Part shown: piece by piece, positions 22,250 through 32,400 of the stretch
Layout of the letters: each line of letters begins with the position of its first letter
Position numbering within the stretch: position 1 is the stretch's first letter
Source of the DNA: Gautieria morchelliformis
Lineage: Eukaryota; Basidiomycota; Agaricomycetes; Gomphales; Gomphaceae
Reading direction: 5' to 3'
Length of the DNA stretch: 64,000 nt
NCBI GenBank assembly: GCA_015179125.1
Contig: WHVA01000093.1
Coordinates: 213,158-277,157 of the forward strand
Made by a program: the position numbers and the translations under genes
Notes under the pieces: model-generated
Databases searched by the model: none
What the model saw: only the letters and a program-made list of their open reading frames with translations
Told to the model about the DNA's origin: nothing

Positions 22250-22745
22250 ATTAGGGTCATGACTCACTGCCAAGCTGGAGTATTATTGGTCCAAAGTCTT
22301 GTGACTTGGGAAATGACTCCTGCATGACTCAGAGCCTGACTCAGCCCGTGACTCATGCTCGGACTCTGGCGTATCATTGGCTGAGCGGCCTCTTACCCAA
22401 TGGAAGGCTGTGTTGAGCTAATCCTCTTTAAGAATAAGGGTGTATCTTATTCTTAGACGTGACTCATGCCTGACTCACTACCCCATTTCTGCATGACTCA
22501 GTGCATGACTCACTCCCTGATCGTGGGCTGCAATTGGTCAACACGAGTTCTGACTCATTACCCTTTTTCACTCTGACTCACTACCCCATTTCTGCGTGAC
22601 TCAGTGCATGACTCACTCCCTAATCATGAACTGCGATTGGCCAACACATGCTCTGACTCACTACCCTTTTTCTCAATGACTCACTACCCTATTTCTTCAT
22701 GACTCATTCTAGTCTATTAATAGATAGTAGATACAATATAAAAGG
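22250..22745 (+). promoter_or_regulatory. Cluster of 15 TGACTCA motifs ahead of a TATA box
   Basis: Fifteen exact copies of the 7-mer TGACTCA lie between about 22258 and 22710, interspersed with CCAAT/ATTGG motifs and followed by TATAAAAGG at 22737-22745. TGACTCA is the known binding site of Gcn4/CPC1-type and AP-1-type bZIP factors. The repeats are partly organised in longer units (TGACTCACTACCC, then TGCATGACTCACTCCC). The layout suggests a promoter, perhaps an LTR of an unidentified element that continues to about 23060. No intact gene follows. Regulation is inferred from motif identity only. Confidence 0.55.
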
Positions 22746-23078
22746 AGGCCTTACTGCCCACCTTTCATCAGCCTAAGGTACGTGTGACTTGCCAAGCTAG
22801 CACAGCTTACTAAGCTGCTAACCCCAGCTAGGGTTATTACACTTACTTAGTGTATTAATTCTCAGTTAAGTAGTTGTGTTTCTACTTAGCCACCCAGACT
22901 AACACTCTAGGTGAAATTCTGCAGAGTGAGTCTGACAATTGATTTCCTTGTCAATTAGCTCTCCGATACCCGAGACGAGCTGATCAGTGACTTTCCTGTT
23001 CAGTGACTTTCACAAGTCACTTCTTAAACCCTTGTCGCTTGTTTATTGCGGTGTTGTCAAACTGTACACTGAGACCAC

Positions 23079-23420
23079 GTGATCTCAGCCAAACAATGCG
23101 TCACCTGTATGACTCTCACTCCAGCCAACCAATCAAATTTACGAGTCTACATCTCTGAAGATAAATTTCGATGTGTGGCTGGGAGATCACTGGATAAGGT
23201 GTGTGATATATCGAACAATGCTACTGTGACTCATGGGCATGCCATGCGGACATTTGGGGACCTCTTTTAGCAATGCACAGCGTGAGATGCAAGTGGGTCT
23301 CAAGGGCTTCAGGTGCTGCCAGTCTAACCAATATCCAGTGATAATAATGACCCAGCAACCCTCACACTGGTTTCATGGATGAAGCAAATGGCTCCTCATG
23401 CCGCTCATGCCAACGCAGAG
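23079..23420 (+). pseudogene. Unidentified transposon-like coding remnant
   Basis: The frame reads ISEDKFRCVAGRSLDKV and VTHGHAMRTFGDL, then after one frameshift NAQREMQVGLKGFRCCQ and YPVIIMTQQPSHWFHG. It then runs into the coding end of the dispersed AT-rich repeat (copy 2), so both may belong to one element. The sequence looks protein-like, with conserved-looking W, H, C and G positions, but I cannot name the family. Confidence 0.4.
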
Positions 23421-23975
23421 GTGGATGCTCACAACTTTTTATTACCTGTAGCTTCACCCATTTTATTCTCAGATTATAGAAAAGAGAGGACGAAAGTACA
23501 TGCCAATCTTATTGTTGGGATATAAATAAATTTTCTTTTGTCCCTCCCTGAGCAGCCGCTCCGCCAATAAGAATGCCGATTCTTATTTTTACGCCTCTTC
23601 TTATTTTTTCTACCCACTTTTAATATACACTATATCATTATAACTATTCATATATATTACAAATATCTAGACAACTAGTATTACTCCATATGGTAGTCTA
23701 ATACTCTCTCATTATAACTAGTCATACTAATACTCCTACTCATATCTGTTAGAAGTATCTCTCCAAGTATCTGTTACTCTATCTTGTAGTCTAATACTCT
23801 CTCATATGTATATATATCTTCGAGATGTTTAAATATATACAGAATCATCTAATAACATCTATTATTCTCCTTATAAATACTACTATATATTCCTATATGT
23901 TGTTATTAATAATCTTATAATGTATATTATATACTCATATATACTGTATCACATGACCATTTTGATTATCCTCCA
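23405..23975 (+). repeat. Dispersed AT-rich repeat, copy 2 (inverted relative to copy 1)
   Basis: Reverse-complement counterpart of 3370-3845. It shares TTATTACCTGTAGCTTCACC at one end, GGGATATAAATAAATTTTC, the long TA-rich middle and CACATGACCATTTTGATTAT at the other end. The two copies differ by many substitutions and small indels, so neither is recent. Confidence 0.65.
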
Positions 23976-25113
23976 GACAGTTCAGCTTGTCCCCAATCTA
24001 GCCAGCTTGACGCATCGCAATGATGAGATGTCACAGGGCTATGGCACAATCGATCATCCCACCTACACCCTTCTGTGATGAAATATCTCCACAACCTGGT
24101 GACGCTTATGGTTCTCACCATCACCAAGACAATCAAGTGTGTCACACCCAATGGCATTGAGACTGCTCATGAGAAGCCCCGTGAGTTGGATACACCTGTC
24201 GGTGCTACAAGTGTGTTGAGTCCATGTACCTGCAGCTCTCATGCCCATCTATTTGCCTATTGAGGGTTTGACACAACGTGGAAACCACCCAAGGCTGCAA
24301 CTTTTGGTTGTGAGGGCCTCAAGTTGCAAGAGAAATGGAGTGAATACCCTCTTGCCTATTTGGGCATTGCGACTGATGGCTTTCCAAACTGGTAAGTGAT
24401 ATAGCGATCTCTTCTTGGAACTCACTTCCTCTTTCCTCTAGGTTTCTTTCCCTAGGGACAAATTCAGGAGTTGTCACAGGCTCATTGCTTGTTATTATAG
24501 AACGATAGAATGACTCCACCATGGCTGCGATGGCGACATTGCAACATGAGAGACCCAAGGCAAATGAAGTCAAAACAGCAGCTGTTAAAGACATTGATAA
24601 AAATCTTGAAGTGTGTTACAAGTTGCATAGCGATACACCCTGATCAGTCTGTAGCATTACTTCCCTCAGGCAGGATGGTCTAGATGCATGGTAGGGGGCG
24701 CCATCTGGTTGAGGTACACTGAGCCGATGTGCACCATACCGAGGGGCCACCTATGGTGCACTTGCACTGTACGGACAGGCAGCCTATGGTGCAGGTGCAC
24801 CCTACTCACAGGCACATGGTGCATGTGCACCTACGGATGGGCGGCCTACAGTGCAGTATCCAGGAGGGAACAATGTCAGAAGTGGTGGAGTGGTTGGCAG
24901 AACTGGCAGAGTCTTGAGTTGCGGAACTTGATGTGTGGCTGTTTTGGAACCCTTCAAGACTTTGGTGTCAGAGCTAACACTTATGGTCTATCAGAACATG
25001 TCGTATATGAAACTGCAAGAATATTAAACACTACTGGCATAATGAATAATAAACTATTAGTCTGTAGGTTTGAGGACAACTATCGGGGTCCAAGTATTCC
25101 AAAAAGATAGGAA
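23976..25113. other. No intact gene; protein-like scraps
   Basis: Short frames such as MMKYLHNLVTLMVLTITK (24075 onward) look like transposon coding remnants, but no family could be assigned. It includes the first cluster of the palindromic minisatellite (24727-24862). Confidence 0.4.
24727..24862 (+). repeat. Palindromic minisatellite, cluster 1
   Basis: Three to four units built on GTGCACCATAC...GACAGGCGGCCTA(C/T)GGTGCA. Each unit contains a self-complementary core of the type GGTGCA(T/C)GTGCACC. The same unit recurs at 26011-26217 and 27060-27460. Confidence 0.8.
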
Positions 25114-25497
25114 CACTAGGTGCAAGTCACTGTTTGTTTACCATAACCTATGTCAACAAATAGTGAAAAAAGAGGAAATCTTGTAATAATTTGAAACTAT
25201 GGCAAATGGTGAAGAATACTTTCTTTTTGTTTACAATTTAAAACATCAAGAAAATCTGAATAATGGCAAATAATAATTTCTTGCATCTTATGCAGTGAAA
25301 AGGATTTATTTTGTCACAATTTATTTCTTATAAATGTTCACCTGTGTTTATTCAGATTTTCTTGATGTTTTAAATTGTAAACAAAAAGAAAGTATTCTTC
25401 ACCATTTGCCATAGTTTCAAATTATTACAAGATTTCCTCTTTTTTCACTATTTGTTGCCATAGGTTATGATAAACAAACAGTGACTTGCACCTAGTG
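25114..25497. mobile_element. CACTA-type foldback MITE with 3 bp TSD
   Basis: A 384 bp element that is almost entirely a long inverted repeat: the left arm from CACTAGGTGCAAGTCACTG pairs with the right arm ending in its reverse complement. Arms are about 150 bp with a spacer of about 85 bp. The ends start CACTA and the 3 bp GAA is duplicated outside (25111-25113, 25498-25500). CACTA ends with a 2-3 bp TSD are diagnostic of the CACTA superfamily, to which Plavaka belongs. It has no coding capacity. Confidence 0.88.
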
Positions 25498-26010
25498 GAA
25501 TGGCTTCACAGGAGAGTTTGTAAGTGGACTGACCCAATTAACATCAATGAGCTGACTCAGCTTTGAATTGGCAACAATCCCATGATATCGGCTGCCCAGA
25601 GGAAGGCACAGGGATGAACAAAAGGGCAGAAAGGAACATGAACCCACCCAGCCCCCCTGTGGGGTAGTATCTCCCAATACAATGCAGTCAGGCCAATAGT
25701 CGCCTGCCTCATACAGAGCACCTGGAGCAGTAGTCATGTGGCCAACTCATGACACACGTGCTATGTTTTATTGATTCTAACTTACATAATAATGACGACT
25801 ATCAAGTCGACTTCACTGACCTGAGGTATGTTTCAGGGAGTGGCAAACCATTTGGGCACTCTACTAACCCACAATCCCAGGTCCATGCATGCCTACTTTG
25901 GAATATCCAAGAAACAATGCCCTTTCCATAGGAAGGTTTCAATGGAAAGGAGGGTAAGTGGTCTTGCAGATCATTGTCACGCTCTAATCTGTCCAACAAT
26001 ACTCGTAGGC

Positions 26011-26217
26011 CTCATGCACGTGCACCATACTGAGGGGCAGCAGCGTATGGAGAATGTCCAGGAGGGTATGTTGTCTTGCAGATCGTCATTGTGCTCTAAC
26101 CTGTGCAGCCAAGGCTCATAGCCCTCATGCATGTGCACCATAGTGACAGGCGGTGCAGGTGCACCGTGCAGATATGGTACATGTGCACCATACTGAGGGG
26201 CAGCCTACAGTGCATGT
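26011..26217 (+). repeat. Palindromic minisatellite, cluster 2
   Basis: About three separated units with the core CATGTGCACCATA plus GACAGGCGGTGCAGGTGCAC and CTGAGGGGCAGC spacers, matching the clusters at 24.7 and 27.1 kb. Confidence 0.75.
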
Positions 26218-27059
26218 GTTGATTTCGCCAGACCCGCCGTCTTTTCCACAATGTGCTAGGCCCGCGGCCTGCACAATTATTTTGGAACCTCGAAGAGAAG
26301 GAATGTGGCCAGTTTCTTGGTTGCCTGTTAGACATGCCAGATCAATTCCTCTCCCATATACGACAGTGAGCACCCTCTGTTTGTTCACACCACTATTTAT
26401 CTTCAACATGAACTAATCACCGCAGGGGCAATAATACTTAGTATTTCTTATGGTTATGATGTATCGGAAAGCCAGAAGGAGCTGCTAGTGACCCTTTCAG
26501 AGTCAATGGTAGATGAATTCTCCATAGTGGTGACCCCAGGTGCATTTCTGGTCGATTTTATACCGTGGTGTATGTTTGGTTTCTCATACTTTGCACAAGA
26601 TGCAGCATGTTCATTTATGTAATCTCAATGAAGTACATTCCAGCCTGCCTCCCAGGGATGGGATTCAAGAGAAAATCGAGAGGGCAGAAGAACATAATTG
26701 ACATGCTGGAGTTACCTCATGAGTTTACTAGAAGTCAAATGGTGCATTATTTCCTGGCAATGCGCAAAGGTTCTTATATTCCTTCAGGCCAAAGGACAGG
26801 CTCGAACTTTGTTTACCTCACAATTGTTTGAGAATGGATGTACACTGGAGAGTGAATCAGATATTAAGTGGGCAGCCCTATCTCTGTATGCAGGTAATAC
26901 CATTGTCCAAGTAGTTTCCCTTGATACTCAATTGGGCCAATTTTCAGCTGGAGCCACCATGGTGCATCTTACTTTACAGTGTCGCCTCTCTTTCCAGTAG
27001 CCCATGATGTTGTGTGTAGGTTGTCTCATTGATCATGACATTCTTCCTTGCCATGTGCA

Positions 27060-27460
27060 CACATCCTCCACCATACCGACAGGCATACTCACAGGCCGGG
27101 TACAGTGCATATGCATCGTACCAACATATCAGGCGGCCTATGGAGGGTGTGTACCGTACCGACAGGCAGCATGCACCATATCAACAGGTGGCCTATGGTG
27201 GGTGTGCACTGACGGGAAGTGTATGGTGCAGATGCACCATACGGACAGGCGGCCTACAGTGCATGTGCACCATACCAACAGGGGGTGTACAGTGGGTGTG
27301 CACTAAGGGGTGGCGTATGGTGCAGGCACACCATACTCACAGGCCGGGTACGGTGCATGTGCACCGTACCAACAGGTGGCATACGGTGGGTGTGCACTGT
27401 ACTGACTGACAGGCAGCCTACGGTGCACGTGCACCATACTGAGGATGTGAGGGGATGGTT
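27060..27460 (+). repeat. Palindromic minisatellite, cluster 3 (largest)
   Basis: About ten degenerate units of roughly 40 bp: GCACCATACCAACAGG, a GGCCTA(T/C)GGTG core, GTGCA(T/C)GTGCACC and so on. The units can form cruciforms because both GGTGCA and TGCACC occur in each. Confidence 0.85.
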
Positions 27461-27630
27461 CAGGTGAACTGAAGGTGGAGGCGTAAGGATGGGCGTCTGA
27501 ATTGCATACCCATGGATTTTACAACAGGTTGTATATGTAATTTACAACAGGCTGTACATGATTCAAACATCCAGTGTCGGACTGCTATCCGGAAAGTGTG
27601 CACCAGTGTTGAGCCTACCATAAGCTCAAA

Positions 27631-28330
27631 TTGTTCGCAATCATTCCAGAGACTCAGTTTGAGAAGTTGAATGAGAAGAATTATGTGGATTGGCCTTATA
27701 TTATGGAGGCACTGCTCATTGAGATGGACCTTTGGGACATTGTTGATAGGACTGAGGGCCATCCTGCAGGCACCAACAACTCCAAAGCTGTTTGCACTTA
27801 TGTCAAGAAGCAGCAAGTGGCCCAAGCCAAAATCACCCTTGACATTGAACCCTCAGCTTCCCCATGCCCAGTTCAGTGACCCAGAAGAGATCTGGAAGAA
27901 TCTCAAACAAGTCCATTGGGCTCACAGATTTGTTACTGGCCTTGCCCTTGGTTGTGAATTCCTGTATATTAAGAAATGTGACAACCAGGTGATGAATTCA
28001 TGGATCACCAATGTCAAAAATACTGTGTACCATCTTGACACTGCTGGAATTATGATTACTGATGAGGAAATCATTCTCACACTCACAGCCAGACTACCGG
28101 ATTCATATTCCACACTCATCATCCTGCTTGACAACCTTCCCACAAATGAACTCATGCTCATGAAGATGTTGTGGAACTCCCAGGACTTGTCTATTCTGTA
28201 CAAGATGCCAAGAACAAGAAAATTAAGACTCAACTTTCCAAAATTACTTGCTACAGTTGTGGCAAGAAAGGTCACTACAAGTCTAATTGTCCAAAAAGAA
28301 ACAGGTGATAAAATTGTAGCTTCTTTGTTC
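27631..28330 (+). pseudogene. Ty1/copia gag fragment (UBN2-like)
   Basis: Reads FEKLNEKNYVDWPYIMEALL, the opening typical of copia gag polyproteins (x-L-x-x-x-N-Y-x-x-W). After a frameshift near 27870 come DPEEIWKNLKQVH, MITDEEIILTLTARLPDSYS (long helices of the UBN2 type) and, in a further frame near 28250, a zinc knuckle CYSCGKKGHYKSNC (CX2CX4HX4C). No protease, integrase or RT follows. It is a different copia family from the one at 41.4-46.7 kb. Confidence 0.8.
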
Positions 28331-28435
28331 TGATTAGCCTCTCGACTTTCCACTGCTTGAGGTGTGTTGAATTGTGAGTGACATCACATTGGTGTCACTC
28401 ATAGTGCCCACTGCCAGGCTGAGGTATAGTATATA

Positions 28436-29010
28436 CAGTCAAACCTGAGATAACCCATACCCTTCCGTGGACGCCTCAATGTATGGGTTGTCACAGAGTA
28501 TGGGATAGCACGGAGGACCTTTTTGGTGCTTAAATCCAGGACTATCAGGTGACGAATTGAAGTAACCTTCGGATGAATATAGAGACACTTTTAATGTTAT
28601 CTACAAGTGTTTTTAAGAGAAGTAATCAGTTATTTTTGATGTCTCCATTGAGAGAGAGTGCTCAAGACGTGTCTCACAACCAAATTTTCTCAGCACAACT
28701 TCCAGCTCATGAGCTTGACATCAGCAGTAAGCTTAGCAAAGCCCACTTTCAGCACTTTAAGTGGTGGCAGGGTCATATTTGGTCAGACACTTGCATGTAT
28801 GAAGTTTTTTTAGCGCTTTTCAGAGTTATTTTTTCCACAAATAGATAAGTTTTAAAAAATTCATGGGTTATGTACCGCCATCCGATCATGTATTATTGGT
28901 TATGGCAGAGTTGATCAGATTAATTATGAAACATCTCAGTGGACAGCCAAAAGTATGGAATGTAGCCGAGTATGGGTTATCTCAGGTATGGGTTATCTCA
29001 GGTTCAACTG
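28436..29010. mobile_element. pogo/Tc1-type MITE flanked by TA
   Basis: The left end CAGTCAAACCTGAGATAACC and right end GGTTATCTCAGGTTCAACTG are inverted repeats, continuing into (A)CCCATAC / GTATGGG. Both ends are bordered by TA, the target duplicated by Tc1/mariner/pogo elements, and CAGTC(A/G)AACCT is a common start of pogo/Tigger-like elements. The right arm carries the end motif twice in tandem. There is no transposase ORF in the 575 bp. Confidence 0.82.
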
Positions 29011-29474
29011 TAAGTTAGTACTCAATGTACATTACCCCTCATGTGGTTGTAACCCACCAAAATCGACCTATTGTTGTTGTTTATAACCTCGTCTTCTATC
29101 AATAACTCCGACTCGTCGATCGACCATCGATGTCGTGCAGCAAGCAATAAGCCGACACTTTAGCGTCAGTCGATCGAGTCGCACCAATTAACCCTTGTCT
29201 GACTAATATAACCTTCGACATTAAATTGAATACAGTAGGAGGATCGATAGCCCCCTAGGCCGTAACATCGAACAGAGCAGCATCGTTCTCACAGCGCAGC
29301 GTCACGCAGTTGTCTTCGAGAATGCTCGCCGGATAAAAGATAAGAACAAATATATGGAATACAGAGAAATGCTAGCTTAGTGATTATCGATTAACTTTCG
29401 GACAAGCTGAACACCCGATGTCACTGATACTCGCATACTAGACTGTTCGATCCACTGCGGGAGGCAGCCTGACT
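29011..29474. other. Spacer; 3' flank of the EF-hand/ZZ gene
   Basis: No coding frame was recognised; it presumably includes the 3' UTR of the minus-strand gene that ends at 29475. Confidence 0.5.
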
Positions 29475-32400
29475 TCACTCTGCCTCAATCCCCCACTTCT
29501 TGTGCATCGATTCAAGCAATTTCTCCACCTTACATAGCCGGTCGTCCACCTTTGATTCGAGTTTGACAAGCCTCTCGTCCATTACTTTTTCATGGTTGGC
29601 AAATTTCGCTTCGAGACTGGCGAGCTGTTCCTCGATGGATGCGTCAACATCAGCCACCAACTCTTGGCATCTAACGAGGTCATGAGTGTCGTAATCGTGT
29701 GCGCCCTTATACTTGTGAGATTTTTTAAACGCTGCAAGCCCTTTTGCGTCACACTCGTTACAAATAAACGATTCGTCTAGGTACTTATCTCAGTAAGAGA
29801 TGTCAATAGCATGCAGGAAACTTACCTCCGCACTGCACACAGTACCAACATGGCTGTGTGAGAGAGGCATCGCAGCCAATGCATCTCCGCTCCTCCTCCT
29901 CTATGCTCGGGGAAGGTGTTAGTGTGATGATCCCATGCATTCGTGTCCGAGCCCGAACCTATAAGCTGCCTGGCACGTTCGAGTGCACTTTTTGCCATCT
30001 GTTCAAGTTGGCCAACCTGGCCTAAATGTACGACACGTCTCACTTTGATGAAATCGTGAGTTGGAAGATGTGGCCGCTTTAGGTCATGCCGGACAACTTC
30101 CGCCGCGACACATTCCGGTGCATCGCATAAATCTACGGAGTTCCACTGTCTTTAGCTTGGCAGACCATGCACTGTATACACGAGCCACCAATATTCCCTC
30201 CACAGCCATCACAACCTCTCCTAAAGAAGACCATTGTCAGCTAAGAGCGAGAGGTATGACGGGCAGCAAACTTGCCCGTGTCCTGGGGTAATCCGTATCC
30301 GATGGAGAGCGAGGGAATGGTAAAAGTTGCTGTCGGCGGTGGTCAGTCCTTTGAGTATTTGGGACAATTCGGCACGTTCAGCCTCATCCAGAGGTTTACC
30401 GAAGCCCGTAGTCACACCACGGATGTATAAGTGGATGAAACGTTTTCGGGTGTCTCTGCGTTCGCGAAAGAAGCTCCACGACCATGATTGTCGACGAACA
30501 TCGCCCCGAGCAGCAGAGAGTGCGAATGTCCAGAGTGCCCGTGCTTTGTTTGCCTCAAATGCTGCAGGAGATGGTCGAAAGCGTAATTGATCAGGGGATG
30601 TTCTTTTGAGGAAGAAGGTTAAGGAGGTCGGCATACGCTCCTCGTCGAAGCTGACCGTACCCGTCATTGTGTCTGTGGCGGGGTCGAACTGCCCATCCCA
30701 ATACTGGGGTCCTTGGCGGGCAGCAAATGTTCTTTTCAATGAAACAGCGATGATGCTTTGAGTTTCACCAGGACTGCACGTGCCCGAGATCTTGAAGTCA
30801 TGCCCATTGCTTCTGCCGGACGCCTGAAATTCATTATCGCGGCTCCCCGGACAAAGAGTGAATGATATCATCCCAGAATTTGTAACTTGGCCCGTGTAGT
30901 ACAAATTTCCGTTCCAAGGTCCAAGGGCAGCTTTCAGAGATAAATTAGGCTGAGAAAGTCTAGGGACTTCCTCGGAAGATGGCGGGTCATAAGCAGCATG
31001 ATCGAGGCCTTGCTGATCGAGTGGATAATTGCAGATGTCTTCCGCCTTGAGATTTTGCTCTTCGAGCTTGTCATCATAAGGATAATAGGGCGGGTCCCTC
31101 TTTCGGACGCTTTCAGGAGCTCATAGTCCAGATGGTTCATTGCAATATTCAAACTGAGAGAAACAGTAATCCACCAGGAAATGGTAAGTGGCAAGTGATG
31201 TGGAAAACTCATCGCCGGGACACTCACGAGGCCATGCGCAAATGTTTTAAACTGTTGGTTTACATCAAGTTTCTGTTGCTTGAAAATAGCTGTATGTAGT
31301 AGGTGCATGGTCAGAGATCATCTCTGTCTGGGGAAACAAAGGCTGACATCGCAAAACATTGACACGTTCATACACTGCCGAAATTACTCACGTGATTGTG
31401 TCTGAGGCATCCTGGGACGTCCCCTAGGTCAAAAACTCTGCAAAGGGGCAGAAAGACGACGAACCCAAAGCTCGTCGGGATGCGTGATCCGTGTCTGCGA
31501 AATTCTGAAAATCTCAAAGTGACGCTTCAGGAGCAAGTACAGGAGAGGCAGAGCAAACTATGCAATGGCCTTAAGTTAACATTCACATTAACAACAGAGA
31601 AGCTTACTCTTTCAATCCTGCCAGGGCCAGTAACTAGAGCCAGGGTATCCCTTGCGTCGATATCATAGTCTACCTCATCCAGGTTTATCCTGAGCCTCTC
31701 CTCCTCGGAATCTGTATAGCTCTTGAACCGCGCCCGAAGAGCATCGCTGCGGGGACAATAATTGATTGAATCGATGAGTGTCGTCACTGGTTCGTATACT
31801 GCTAGAAGGTAATCGTTCACGGCGTTTCGATTTTCGGGCTTAACGGTAGGAAGAACGGCGAACATCTTCCCCACGAGGGCTCGAATATTGTCACTATACT
31901 CAGTGAGAGCCTGATGCCAACCTAAGGGCATGACAATGGTCAATTATCGAACACGTATTAAAATAACCCAGCATGTTTACCAACTGCCCAATATGCGATC
32001 CAATGTGGTAGGCTAAGGCCACACTCAGGTCATTTTCGATGATGTTAAGAATGACCAACATACCTCCAGCCAAGTGGCCGCGAAGTCGTAAAGGTATTCG
32101 CTTCAGTCACTGTGATAAAACCAGAGGCATCATCGTCAAAGGCCTCGCTAATCGGCTGTAACTTTATCACATTCAGATGAGCAAGTGCCCAATCATCGAC
32201 TCCGTGAGTGTCGGTGATTAGTGGAAGCTGTATAGAATTTTTTTCGTTTCCATGGCCCTGTGTGCTCCACTTCTCGTGGAAATAATCGCGTAAGGTCATA
32301 ACGAAATGTCGTGCTTTCACACTTCCGCGCCAATTCTACGGAAGATGTCTAGTTAGCATATGTCTAGCAAGTAAGACTAATTATACCATTTCTTGCCAGA

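Larger units (their letters stand above)
25501..27630. other. No intact gene
   Basis: About 2.1 kb with two minisatellite clusters. Remaining frames are short and unsupported. Confidence 0.45.
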
